64,000 bases of DNA from contig NC_087076.1 in the NCBI RefSeq assembly GCF_026151205.1, forward strand, positions 10,020,902 to 10,084,901, in the 5' to 3' direction. The DNA comes from Bolinopsis microptera (taxonomy: Eukaryota > Ctenophora > Tentaculata > Lobata > Bolinopsidae). Positions 11,878-23,039 of the stretch are shown in pieces; positions within the stretch are counted from its first letter, which is position 1, and each line of letters starts with the position of its first letter. Below the pieces are notes generated by a model that was not told the origin of the DNA, did no database searches, and worked only from the letters and a program-made list of their open reading frames with translations. A program made the translations under genes and the position numbers.

Positions 11878-14135
11878 ATCTTATTGCTCGTTTAAACTTT
11901 AATGTTCATTTATGAAAATCATACGTGATGCAATGGTCACCAAGAAACAGAGCACATTTTGCCACTTTATATCAAGATCATAAGATCACTGACTCACCTT
12001 CATTATCTAATTCCGTTTACAAAAAATGTCAAAATGCGAATAAAAAATCAGTTTTAACAGGCTGTATTCACTGATGTCTGAACATGTGGTTTGGAACTGG
12101 GCCTGTCCTTGTTGAGGAAAAGCAGTGTTTCTTTACGCACTAATTAACTGATTATGGCAAAGCTTCCCATTTGCAAAGCTAGCGAGCAAAAATTTGTCTC
12201 TTCTCTTTTACATATGCCTTTTGTTTGAGAGGTGATAATCTCGAATTTTCCTGCAGCAATTTGCTTGTCTGTTTGGTCCAATAAGGTGCTGTTCACATAA
12301 GTGGATCGACTTAGCGCGATACCTTGTGCCTGATACCATCCGACCCACTTTGATGTGTCACCAGATCACACCTGCCTGAATAGTGAATACAGACGAACAG
12401 TCAGTTGTTGGCAGACCGTTTTTGTGTCACTGCCGTAATGATAAGAAAAGTGCTGTGGTTGGAAAGGTTTCTTAGACTCATGGACATGACAGGATAACTA
12501 GCTCGTATCACACAACCTTGACACAAAGTGTGTGTCTAACACGAGATACTTGGGTGTGGCATACGCCTTCTTTATTAATCTGAGGTTTTTTATTAGTCAA
12601 ACGTATTACATTTTAGACTCTTAAATGTAATAAATTAGACTTATATGTTTCAAGATCCAGAATAATAAATAACTGTCTTTTTTCTGGAACCTTTGACAGC
12701 ACCTATTTAGGAGCGAGATTTTAATTTGAACCCAGGAAAATGCTGTCCTGGTTTATTTGATAATCGTAGTTGTACTTGTAGAGTGTCTAATTTGAACTAC
12801 CAAGATTATGTCATTGCTATTCCACAATACAATTAATTGATTAACGGAAAAAGTTTTGATGGCTTCCGGTTTCTATCTTATTTACAGTTTACAGTCGCTG
12901 ATTTACTACCTCTTTTATAACAAAGTTTGAAATGAACTGACCTGTGACCATGCGTCCGTGTTAAGCGTTATTTTTCAATGCAATTAGCTTAAAAATCGAT
13001 TAACGCTGATATTTTATCGTAAGCCGATCGGGTTGATTGATTGAAAAACTGCCACGACTGAATTATCTATCTCGAGTTTTATTTTACATAGATTTTAGTT
13101 TTCGCGGTAAAATTACTGATTTTATTGCATCCACTTAAGCCTCCGCTTAACCAAATTTCTCAATCAGCTTTTTGAATTGTCTATTTAATAAAAACTTCCT
13201 TTAATGCAACGCAGGATATACCCTAAAGAATATAATACCCGCCATGATCTGGAGCTCTAATACATGGATTTCTCTAGAACCGGGGAGGTACTCTCCCAAC
13301 CTCATTAGTTCATTACGAGTCTAAATCTCCGTTCATTGCAAGATTTAACTTCCCCTCTTTCCCTCGACACACATTCACATTTGTTTAATTAGCTCGTTAG
13401 CTTAATGAATCAAAGTAATGACTTGCACTCCTCAGTACGGAGCTAAGTAAATTGGATAATTTTTCAGTAGGTCTGACTGGTTTAATGGCTTCACTCCTTC
13501 TGTATGTATTGTACCAAGATGGGTTGCAGCCTGGAGAGTACAGTTAGTAAGCTTGGAGAGCGCCTTTAGCTTGCCTAATAATGCTAACATAACCTTTGTA
13601 AGGTACTCTTGATACCTTGAAGAAACTCGTGCTCGTACAGATTGTGATAACTTAATGATATTGCGTTTTAAAACTTGAATTTTTCATTTTGTATAAGGTT
13701 GATGTGAATACTAATACAGCGGCACTATATACCCGCATCATGCTTGTTCAACTTTTAGACTCTCACACAATGCATATTGCATAATGAATTAAGTTGATCC
13801 TCAGCATCGTACCCATTGGCCAATCTCTTTGTTCAACAATACGATCTTAGACACAATATACTTGTGATAAGGTACAGACGGATTGAGTTGTCGTGTCTGA
13901 GTAATACAACCCCGATAGTATCCATTGATTACCCATTATCATGATTATACGAGACCCAAGGTACTCTTATCGGCCCTGATCTACATAAATAATTGTCCGC
14001 TCCTCCGTTGCTATAGATATATATCGGCTGGAGCTGATGCTTTGGACAATACAATTTACAGCACCGTCAGTTTAAACGCCCCAATCTCTCTCCCGGGCAC
14101 GCGCCACTACCTGTCATCGTCACCACAATAATACT
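11878..14135. other. Non-coding stretch
   Basis: No supported exon, RNA gene or transposon end was recognised. AT-rich, with scattered short frames in all phases. Confidence 0.4.
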
Positions 14136-14252
14136 GGTCCCTGATTGGTTAACATCCCTCCCCAGCTCAACTCTGATTGGGTAGTTTCATCACGTGGTCG
14201 AATACCGGCCGCTGATTGGTCCTCGTAGTTTGTTTGTTTTAAACTTATATAA
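14136..14252 (+). promoter_or_regulatory. Putative TATA promoter with three inverted CCAAT boxes
   Basis: CTGATTGG boxes occur at 14141, 14173 and 14212, CACGTG at 14191-14196, and TATATAA at 14246-14252. The spacing is typical of an NF-Y-driven core promoter reading right, with a start predicted near 14280. Two further CACGTG boxes lie at about 14404 and 14422. The next plus-strand gene is the LamG-TM gene, whose first coding exon is 2.4 kb downstream, so a 5' UTR intron would be needed. The motifs are direct observation; the link to that gene is inference. Confidence 0.4.
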
Positions 14253-14429
14253 GCTGTCAACGTTTGTGATCCCCGAAAGATCAGGGAATTAATTTCCGAG
14301 CAGTTAAGCTGTGCCCTCATTACCTATTAGAGACGCATCATGTATTGTTTTGTTGTGTGGTCGAAGTGTGTGGTCACATTATCATGTTAACATGTCATCT
14401 TAGCACGTGCTGGGGACTTAGCACGTGCT

Positions 14430-16670
14430 GGAGAGAGAACTATACTGCTTCTCCTCCACCCTAGTCTCAACCAATTGCAGTAAATATTCCGTTTATACTA
14501 TCAGTTATACTGGTTCACTTGTGCGAGATACGTGTTGTTTAGTGTTTCTATTTCAAGCTGGAAAGCTCCGGACCTTAATTTTCTCACCCTCCAGAGTTCT
14601 GATATGGCTTTCTCGGCCTGTCACACCCACTAGATTTACAGATTGGCTGAGCTCCGTGTTTTCGGGGATTGTGAGGTCAAGAGAGAAGCCTGTCAGAATC
14701 ATGCTCCTCTGCTTTCTCACGAATATAGACATCTCAGAGGTACTGAGCAATGTTTAAAACCCTAAAATTCCCTAATTTTTTCATAGACATGACGTGATTT
14801 AATAGCAGATCTCTTGAATGACTGGGTTTTTTCTTGTGGCGCGGACCTGAGTGGATTCTGTTGACGAATCTTCTTTTACAGTTCTGAGTTTTAGTTTGCT
14901 ACAACAATCTTGCAATTGCCAATTTATAGTACTACTCATTTTCTACCAATCTGTAATACGATGAACTCAGCATCTTAGTGAAACTGTATGTAAACAGTTT
15001 CTTATTACGAGTTCCTCATTAAATTTAGAGTACTTACTGTGGTCTGTGTCTCAAAGAGCTACACAACCAGTAACTAACCAGTAACTAACCAGTAACTAAC
15101 AATTTAAAGTCAACTTCACACTCAGTAGTCAGATCGACTCCAGTACTTACATCAATTTATACACCAGGCCTTTGTTAGAGACCGTTCAAAACAAGACTAT
15201 TGTTATTACCATTGTTATCAACATCATTCAGACCACACGCTGACATATCATCAGATCATCAGGGAGCAATAGACACGTGCTCTCTTCATCTCCAATCAGA
15301 TGAACGGAGGGTTTGGGTTATAATTATCTAGCAATCAAGAGCCGGACAATAGCTTGTAGATCTGGGTTGTATTATAATGAGAGCGCTGGTGACACGACCA
15401 CCACAAGTTAGACTGACAATGATTTACACAGCTCTCCTCATTTACATTGAAGATTTAGTAAATCGGGGATCTATTATAACTCCGCGTTGTTCGACCTATA
15501 TCTTTACCTCCGGCCATTGTGTTGCTTAATTAATATTAAAATCCAGCCACTTAAACCCACCTCTCACCGTATGATATTGACGGGTATATTACCCATTAAG
15601 TGAAGTCCTCGTAATTAATTTATTGGAGCTCTCATACCCCACCTCGGGGGTCGTGGGCCCGGGAGATGCTCCAACGTAATTACACTTTGCTCGCTCTAAC
15701 GTGTATATCTTTATAACAAGTTGAGTTTACAGTTCACATCACATGACTGTTGTTCAGCTCTTTTATTAGCTGAGGACCTCCTTGTAGGTCACGTGACAGG
15801 TTTCAAGCTTGTTTATTGGCTGAAGACCCCTTTGTAGGGCAGCACTGGCGGTCTTTCACGCAGGTGTTCACTATATCATTATCCTATATTTAGTTAACCG
15901 TCACTATACACTATACCTACATGGTTCCCCTTTTAAACAGCTTTTGTCTTTGCAGTTTGCAGTTCAGGTGTGTCTCTTGATCGAGTTTAGTGCTTTTAGA
16001 AACGTTTGTCTTAGTAGTGAAATTACGGCCCAGGGTTTGCATCTTTGCTTGGTTTTAAACTTAAAGGGGGATCATTCACGGTTCTAATTTATTTAAGCTG
16101 TTTCAATCTTACACTTTGTAGTTGTATGAGACCCCTTGAGTTTGATGAACGTGATGAACGTGATGATGATTGTAGTACTAAGAAACCCGATCTTCACCAA
16201 CTTGGACTGTTAAACATCCAGATTGTGAACACACCAGTAGTGCTAACCATCACATGATCGTTCTAGAAGGTTCATCTGTACGGCTAATTACTGTGAGGAG
16301 ACTCTTTTCTCAATATAACTCACAATGCCGTTACTATTCAGCTAAGGACACCCGGACTCCACATGGAGTTGCGATGAAAACAATAATTCTCGCTCTCTTT
16401 TCTGTTCGATTATTTAACAGGGGTACTTCTAAATGTGTAAGTGTAGAAGAGATGTTTTTGATGAGTTCTCAACGCGCCTCGGAGTTTCTATTATAATCGA
16501 TCTTTAAAAGCTTTTAGTGTAGCTTTGGAACTTTTTGATGCGTTACATTGTATAGTATTGTACAGATGCAAGTCAAGAAAACTAGGAATTTAAGCCTTTC
16601 GATTGTCGATATTTTTATTTTGTTTATAGAAAATTTGTTATTTACTTATTACTAAATATTGACTCTGTTT
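14430..16670. other. Presumed 5' region / UTR intron of the LamG-TM gene
   Basis: No coding exon was recognised. It contains a short duplicated motif (TTTATTRGCTGARGACC, about 15760 and 15808) beside a CACGTG, and a 12-bp tandem repeat at 15065-15100. Confidence 0.35.
15065..15100. repeat. 12-bp tandem repeat, three copies
   Basis: Three exact head-to-tail copies of AACCAGTAACTA. Non-coding. Confidence 0.9.
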
Positions 16671-16675
16671 TAGAA

Positions 16676-19600
16676 ATGATCATTAGAACGCCATGTATCT
16701 CTTCACTAGTCTTCATCGGACTGGTGATAGTTCTGGTTCGCAGCGAATGTGAGTTTAAAACTGAAATTTGAACTTCTGATTTTGTCAAGGGTTGAAACCT
16801 ATGCTTTTCGCCGATCTGAATTTACATTCTTATTTAGGTTTAGGTGCACGGATCAATATTTAGCTATCTCCGTATTTCTTAGACACTGAGGAGACCACAT
16901 AAATATGGATAAAGATGGGAATTTGACACAAGTTTGTTTAGACACTTGACTGGCGAGTGGCGGCCTATATTGGCCGTCTATTAATGCAGACAGCCTCTTC
17001 ATGTCCAACCACTGTCACGTTACAAAACAAACGTGCGCCTCCCCAATCCCACGTTTACCTAACTCTTCACTTCCACAGTACTGCCCTCCCTGGAACTCAA
17101 ACCCACCGGCTACGTTAACTTCAAGAACGAGACCAAGACCAAGACGGCTAGGAACTGCTTCTCCCTGTATCTTCAGCTTGATGATGAGGTTCAGGACAAG
17201 CAGCATATCATCAGTATCAGAAGTGAGAGTAGGACTGAACAGGTTAGTTTTTATATACATTAACATTAATACGTTTCTTAAAGTTGGTTATTTTTTACAG
17301 ATATCTCTAACTGTCTGTTTTATTTAAATCTATCTTTTAGATGGATCTAATCTCTTCACCTAAATATGAAATAATTGGATCATGATAATTTGAGTCATGT
17401 TAGGTTTTCAATTTGAAATTCAGTCATACCCAGGGGTTATCTTAAACTACCAGATAGGAGTCGTTCACATATTACGTAGCAACGTAACAGTTTTACACAG
17501 CTATTGTGTCGAAATTACACTAGCGTAATCATTTGGAAACCCCCCTCCCCCTCGGCTGATTACGTAATAATATGTGAACGACCCCATAGTATTAGTACAG
17601 TAGATTCTACAGTAGAACCTTCTGGCAACACTGTACAGTGTACACGGCGAACCATTGGATATCATATTCGGGATTAACTTGCTATGCCAGATATTCTGAA
17701 TAAAGGAACAGAACATATTACCAGGGACGACTAATTTTCTTGGTCTTTTGTCTTAAAGGGGAACAAAGGCTTAAGACTTGGTCTAATCAACCCTATCATA
17801 AAATCATAATGTATACTCATATGAAAATCTTAATGAAATTAAAGTTTTAATGGGTTGAGCTTCTCACTGATTAAACGTTCACCTCATTAACAATTATTAT
17901 ACCTCTTGGCCTCATTTTATCTTTCAAGTTTATTCACCCAATTAATATCCACCTCCCTCAGTTTATCAAGGTATCACTGATACAGATGAGGCTGTCAGTG
18001 CTGGCTAACTTGAGACACCCTGCAGTCAGCCGGTGGTTCATGGTCGGCAAGGAATTCGTCCCTAACGAGGTAATTACCCAATCAGTTTCCCTAATTAACC
18101 CTCAGGGTATTCTCCAGCCATGTTCTGGTATACACATTCACCATTATTGTAGCAACTTACGAATAATGAGGTACGGAATCACGTCAATTATTTTTTAAAC
18201 GTTCTTTCTCGCCATGATCTCAGTAACACGACCTACTGGCTACTTGGTTTTGAGACTGAAAATTATTTTAGTATTTTCACACTTGGACCGAAGCCAAACA
18301 GAGAATTTAAACCTCCGACAATGACTTAATACAAATGACCTAATATTCACGTGCTGAAACTGAATTCCTGTACTTTAGTTTTTTAAATATTCTCATCAAA
18401 GCATACTGTTTTAAGGTGTACTACATAAAGATAGATCAGAACGGCACAGATATCCACATTACAATAAACAATGTGACTACTAGTGAGAGTTTGGAAAGTG
18501 TGGAGGATTTCATATACCCTGCTGAGATCGTCATAGGTTTGTGATCCCATTATTTATCTTCTTCCGTTTAAATAATAATTTTTAGGAGCATTCTCATCTA
18601 TTTGGAAGGCTTGAGTATCTGTAAACTTTCCACAAAAAGTAAAACCTATTTCTTTCTTACACAAATCCAGAACATTAATCATGCGATATTCACTCAAATA
18701 GTACGTTAAATTAAACCAGACTTCTGTCCAGGAAATGCCTCGCCAACCCGGGGAGTTAACGGCTCTATAGCTGGTCTGGTGTACAACGGTGTGAGTACCC
18801 TGACCAGCTACCTGAGAAGAGATGATGACTTTAGGAATGTGGCCGTTCAAATGGGAGGCGAGGTAACCGTCAAGGAGAAGGACTGGATTACTATCGACGA
18901 AAGTGAGTTGTTTTGTATTTTTCTTATTTTGGACAAGTGGACGGTAAATCAATAATTTTTTTCTCATTAACTAGATGCGTCATAAAGATTATTTTTAGTT
19001 CGTGATCTGGACTGTAGCCAGCAGTCTAACAAATGTAGCGGGAAACTGTACACGAATATTGGATAGTGACTTAACACAAGTTAGACAATAGACTATTATA
19101 GTTCAGAATTAAATATACAGTTTTAAGTCGAAATGTCAAACAATATAGAGGCTTCTATACTTTATTGCCTATCTTCCGATCTTTCGAGTTTCTTCCTTTT
19201 ATCGACCCCATTGTTTCTTCTCTCTTCACCTCCTATCTGTTACATATGAAATTAAGTTTCATTGATCGTTCTAGTATTACTGTTTATTCACATTTTATTT
19301 ACACAACAAAAATGTTACTTTTGATCACTTGAGCGCGTCGGAAATTTTGTATTACAATCTAACCTGTGACCTGGACTAATGCACTCCCATGTAGAAGTCA
19401 AGTACTTTTCTATTCCAATGCAAGGATCACCAAATAAACTGTTTGTTGCATTTGTTGCACAGGAATACTTTCCATCGCATCTCTCTTGCATCACCTGAGT
19501 TTGTATCTCAACTGATCGAAAATGCACATAATATAGTATATTTAGCACCAATAAAAGATCAATTTTATTGTAAGTAAAATTATTGCCAATGTCATGATAC

Positions 19601-22600
19601 CTCAAGTGAAGATTCAGAAAGGCAGTGTCCATCGTAAGAAAGTCCGCAAGTGTTATCATTGGAGTAAACACCATAGGCTGCATGCTTGATATTTATCACA
19701 TTCTCTCCACAATCCATTGACAGAGGAGCTCCACTGTGTTCACATGTCTCCGCTGTGTCCGGACCTGGATCAGTTTTTCAACTCTATGTTCTGTCGTGTG
19801 TTTCGATTAATGCTAGTAATGGCTTCAATTGCAAAAACTTTATCATGAAGTGAATAGATTCACTGAGAATGCATTATTGACTCTTGTATCGAGTACAACA
19901 AGTTTTATACTTGTTCGAAGATAATATTCGTAATAGCTCAAATACTTGCACAATGCACAATCTTACATCGTGGTAACTAATTGTGATGTTCATTACCTTT
20001 ATCCAAAGCTGCATGTCTCAGTTTAACAGTGCTAAAATCAGGCATGCACTCTTCGTTACAGTGCAGCACGCACTCTTCCGTTCTACATTCATATGCTGTC
20101 ACGCAACGCTGCATACAAACTTTGCCTTTCATCAGTTTTTCCAGATTCTCTGTTGTTTCATTCTTATTCCAATCTCCCCTCTTTTTGCCACCTCTTTTCT
20201 CCCCTTCTCTTTCCCGGTTGCGACCAGAATTGCGGCCAGGCATCTCGTTACGTCCAGCCATGCAGTCTTCTTTACAATGAACAACACACTCTTCCGTTTT
20301 ACATTCATTTATCTCAGTGCAATGCTTCATACAATCTTTACCCCTAACCATTCTCTCGATCATTGCTCGTGCACTTAATATGCATTTGGTTTTACATTGT
20401 GTATAGCACACGTTTCCATAGCAGGTCTCTTTCGCCATACAAAACTCTATGCATCCTTCAGTTGCTTCCTCGAGTCCAATTGCACCGGTACTGTTCGTGA
20501 GGAAGGCTGCTAGAACTGTGACAAAACTAATCATAGCTTTAACAATTAGCCGGATAACGTAAATGCTGAAAGCTCTGAAAATAATGAAAATGGATCAGCA
20601 AACTCGCTATTTAAATATGAAATTCTTGTTACTATTGATGTTATACAGTTTCAAGAAGAGTGGTTATTGCGACTGTTCCTGTGCGTCACATCAAAATTTT
20701 ATGATTAAAATTTAAAACCAATTTTAGGAAACGGCTATGAAGCCATTTCAGCATACGAATATATACTATATAAAGACATTTTGTCACTTATCTATTTTGA
20801 AGAATAAATCAGAAAATGTCGCTTTTCTTGCCGTTGTTTATTTGAGGTTGTACGACCAAACCATTGCAACGACTAAATTATTTCAAACATCTTGGTAAAG
20901 AAAGTCAGAATTGTCTCGAGATTAATGGTAACATATTCATTCAACCTAAATTAAAATGATTTCATGTCTAGAACATCATGTAGCCTATGAGTCTGACGTT
21001 AAAATTGAAACCTATTTTATTTTACTGTTAAAGCACTCATTTAATAGTATTTGATAGATTTAAGGAGTTATTTATAAATTGCATGCAAAAGTCGTCACTG
21101 AGCACATTGAAAAATTTAACTAATATGCCTTGTGACGGTTATTGTGCGTCAAATCACAATTTTATGATTACAAAATTTAAAAGCGATCGTAGGAAGACCT
21201 TTCAGTATACAAATAAAAATTATATAGAGACATTTTGTCACTTATCTAATGATATCTATTCTGAACTAAAAGTCAGAAAATTCGAGCTTTCTTGCTGTTG
21301 CTTCATTGAGATTGTGAAATGTACGACCGAACCATTCCAATGACTAAAGTATTTCAAAAATGTTGGTAAAGAAAGTTGGGATTTGCTCATGAACTAAAAT
21401 TCATTACAGTTATCTATTTCAGCAAACATCGTCTGATTTAACATCCACTAACAGAACTTACATTTCCAGGAAACAAGAAGTACTGTTCACACACGAACCA
21501 CTTCCCCAAAAGTGAGGTCGGAACCGAGATAACGCTGGAAAACTGCCAACAAAACATCGCACGTGCTATCTGCGGGGAAAACCAGATCTGGCTGGTGGAG
21601 AAATGTAACGAAGATGGCAAATGTAAGAAGTCATTGCAGACACTGTATATATATCTGATAGTTTGAGACACTTCGTTTCTTCGTTTTCTTTTACTGTAGA
21701 TTCTCGTTGGCAATCATTCAAACACATCATTTTACACTTTCAAATTTCATTATTGTTATAACGACATGGAAATTAGCAATAAGCATCAAATCTATGGAGA
21801 ACACATTGAAATACTGATGAGGACACGAGGAGCTGTTCTGGCAACTCTTGAGAAACTCTCAACATTCAACAACCCCTCACAATATTACATTTCAGCAGTG
21901 AAGGGCCGGTCAGAGGAGGAGGAAAACCCACAGCAGAAATCGGAGAGATTTCCTAAAAAGTATCTTATAATTTACATTGGAGCTGGCGCGTCAGCTATAC
22001 TCTTCATTACTATCATCATAATAGCCGTGCTCGTTAAGTAAGTATAATACACGATATACATTATACAGTGTATGTCGATCTACAGTGTGATTACCTAATG
22101 CACTGGTTTAGAAATCTGTCATAATTCCACTTTATACTAATACTAAAAATACTAAAATTAAAGCTCAGTGATAGTTTCAATATTCACGGTATCTCTAGAA
22201 ACCAATCTCAGGCGCAGTAGGCGGAATAAGGTACACCGATACAAAATGGCTAAGAATGTGGACTACCGGGACGACTACAATCCCGCCAACTTCCCAAACC
22301 GGTTAAACGGGATCTCAACCCTCCCCGCACTCAAACACGACTCTCTGACCACCAAACCCCGGCCCAGCTCCATGGAGATCTCCTGTTCCACCCTGGACAA
22401 CCCCGCCAGTGACATCATGGACAACAGAATCCCGGTGTTTGCAGCCACCACTAACCCGCTCAGCAAGCCCGAGGACTTGTACCCAGTCTACCTGACCAGC
22501 GAGCCTAACCCTGAGCGAGACTCGGACATTATCAGCACTATTCTGGGCGAGAGAGCCGAGAGGAACTATACAAACCAATTCAACAACGCTAGCCTCATGC

Positions 22601-22665
22601 CCAACAGTTTGTTGAACTCCAACTCCGGGCTTAACTCTGAGATGAGCAGTTGGCAGGACGTTTGA
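16676..22665 (+). CDS. Type I membrane protein with one laminin G (neurexin-like) domain
   Basis: Eight coding exons: 16676-16748, 17079-17242, 17986-18069, 18416-18536, 18732-18902, 21470-21622, 21896-22037, 22212-22665. Phases 1,0,0,1,1,1,2 close perfectly, giving 453 residues. Residues 1-24 form a signal peptide. Residues about 27-204 form one laminin G/LNS-type beta-sandwich; its last strand block (RGVNGSIAGLVYNGVSTL) matches the neurexin/laminin 'G-x-I-x-x-L-x-Y-N-G' signature. Residues 205-256 are a Cys-containing stalk of unknown family. A TM helix spans 279-302, followed by a basic stop-transfer (RSRRNK) and a 151-residue Pro/Asn/Ser-rich tail ending W-Q-D-V. Sequons NET, NGT, NVT and NAS lie in the ectodomain. 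A NAGNAG acceptor precedes exon 7. Likely a cell-surface adhesion or receptor protein; ligand unknown. Intron 5 hosts an antisense gene. Confidence 0.85.
17457..17585. mobile_element. MITE, copy 2 (ATA flanks), in intron 2 of the LamG-TM gene
   Basis: Left end GGAGTCGTTCACATATTACG and right end its near complement (ending GTGAACGACCCC at 17585). ATA occurs on both outer sides (17454-17456 and 17586-17588). The body matches copy 1 (1521-1660) in inverted orientation, sharing an ACACTAGCGTAATCATTTGG-like core and a C/G-run. Confidence 0.75.
19283..19299 (-). terminator. Two AATAAA polyadenylation signals of the nested gene
   Basis: On the minus strand AATAAA occurs at 19299-19294 and 19288-19283, 16-32 bases beyond the TAA stop of the nested lectin gene. 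This placement supports both the stop choice and a transcript ending inside intron 5 of the host gene. Confidence 0.6.
19315..20534 (-). CDS. Secreted protein: three six-Cys modules plus SUEL-type lectin domain (nested antisense gene)
   Basis: Three exons read right to left: 20534-19997, 19764-19601, 19494-19315, phases 1 and 0, 293 residues plus TAA. Residues 1-19 are a signal peptide. Cysteines 28/32/38/43/47/51, 68/72/78/83/87/91 and 140/144/150/155/159/163 each obey C-x3-C-x5-C-x4-C-x3-C-x3-C exactly; modules 2 and 3 share EC(K/R)TEECV(V/L)HC. A Gly/Arg/Lys/Glu-rich linker (about 94-139) separates modules 2 and 3. Residues about 187-280 form a SUEL/galactose-binding lectin-type domain with the hallmark AAYG near its start and FGDPC..KYL..TWEC at its end. 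SUEL domains typically bind rhamnose or galactose. All of exon 1 is signal plus modules; the lectin is split by an intron. The gene lies wholly within intron 5 of the LamG-TM gene. The six-Cys module is not one I can name. Confidence 0.85.
20670..21385. repeat. Duplicated ~250-bp block upstream of the nested gene
   Basis: 20670-20920 and 21128-21385 align colinearly with moderate divergence: shared CGTCA..TTTTATGATTA, GACATTTTGTCACTTATCTA, GTACGACC(A/G)AACCATT and TGGTAAAGAAAGT. Offset is about 458 bp. Both lie in intron 5 of the host gene, upstream of the minus-strand lectin gene, so the duplication covers its presumed promoter side. Confidence 0.65.
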
Positions 22666-23039
22666 GAGGGAGAGAAGGGGGTGAGACACCCTGTTATGTT
22701 CAGTTAACTTGTGATAGTGTGTAGAGTTCTGAGGCGAAAGAACAAGCAGTAAAACATTATCAGAGAAAATTGATGTTTTGTGTTCAAGTTGCGTGTGAGA
22801 CTGGATTGAGGCAATGCCGAGTTGCTGACAAGTAGAGAATGATGATTCAGCTCTATGATAAAATCAGAGGACTCTTTCAGAACGTTAATGTTGAGACCCA
22901 ATATGAATGATTGGGACATTGTCTATTAGCGAGACCAGTGTATGAAGAATAATTTATTATGTGCACACTAACAGAGCTGTCTTCATAACTATAGGTATAT
23001 TCCTAAGACCCACTGGTTATGAAATACCAAAATAATAAA
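22666..23039 (+). terminator. 3' UTR of the LamG-TM gene with AATAAA at 23034-23039
   Basis: The TGA stop is at 22663-22665. The first clear AATAAA lies 369 bases downstream at 23034-23039, followed by GCTGTTGAG. No competing frame or repeat interrupts the interval. Confidence 0.6.

Noticed and set aside
20029-20378. Plus-strand frames opposite the cysteine-rich exon
   Set aside because: Shadows of the minus-strand exon, which has signal peptide, Cys periodicity and correct splicing.
19315-20534. Calling the six-Cys protein a toxin
   Set aside because: Cys-rich secreted modules also occur in matrix, mucus and immune proteins; spacing matches no toxin family I can name, so no such claim is made.
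22275-22689. Minus-strand frames opposite the last exon of the LamG-TM gene
   Set aside because: Shadow of the cytoplasmic-tail exon; no motif.
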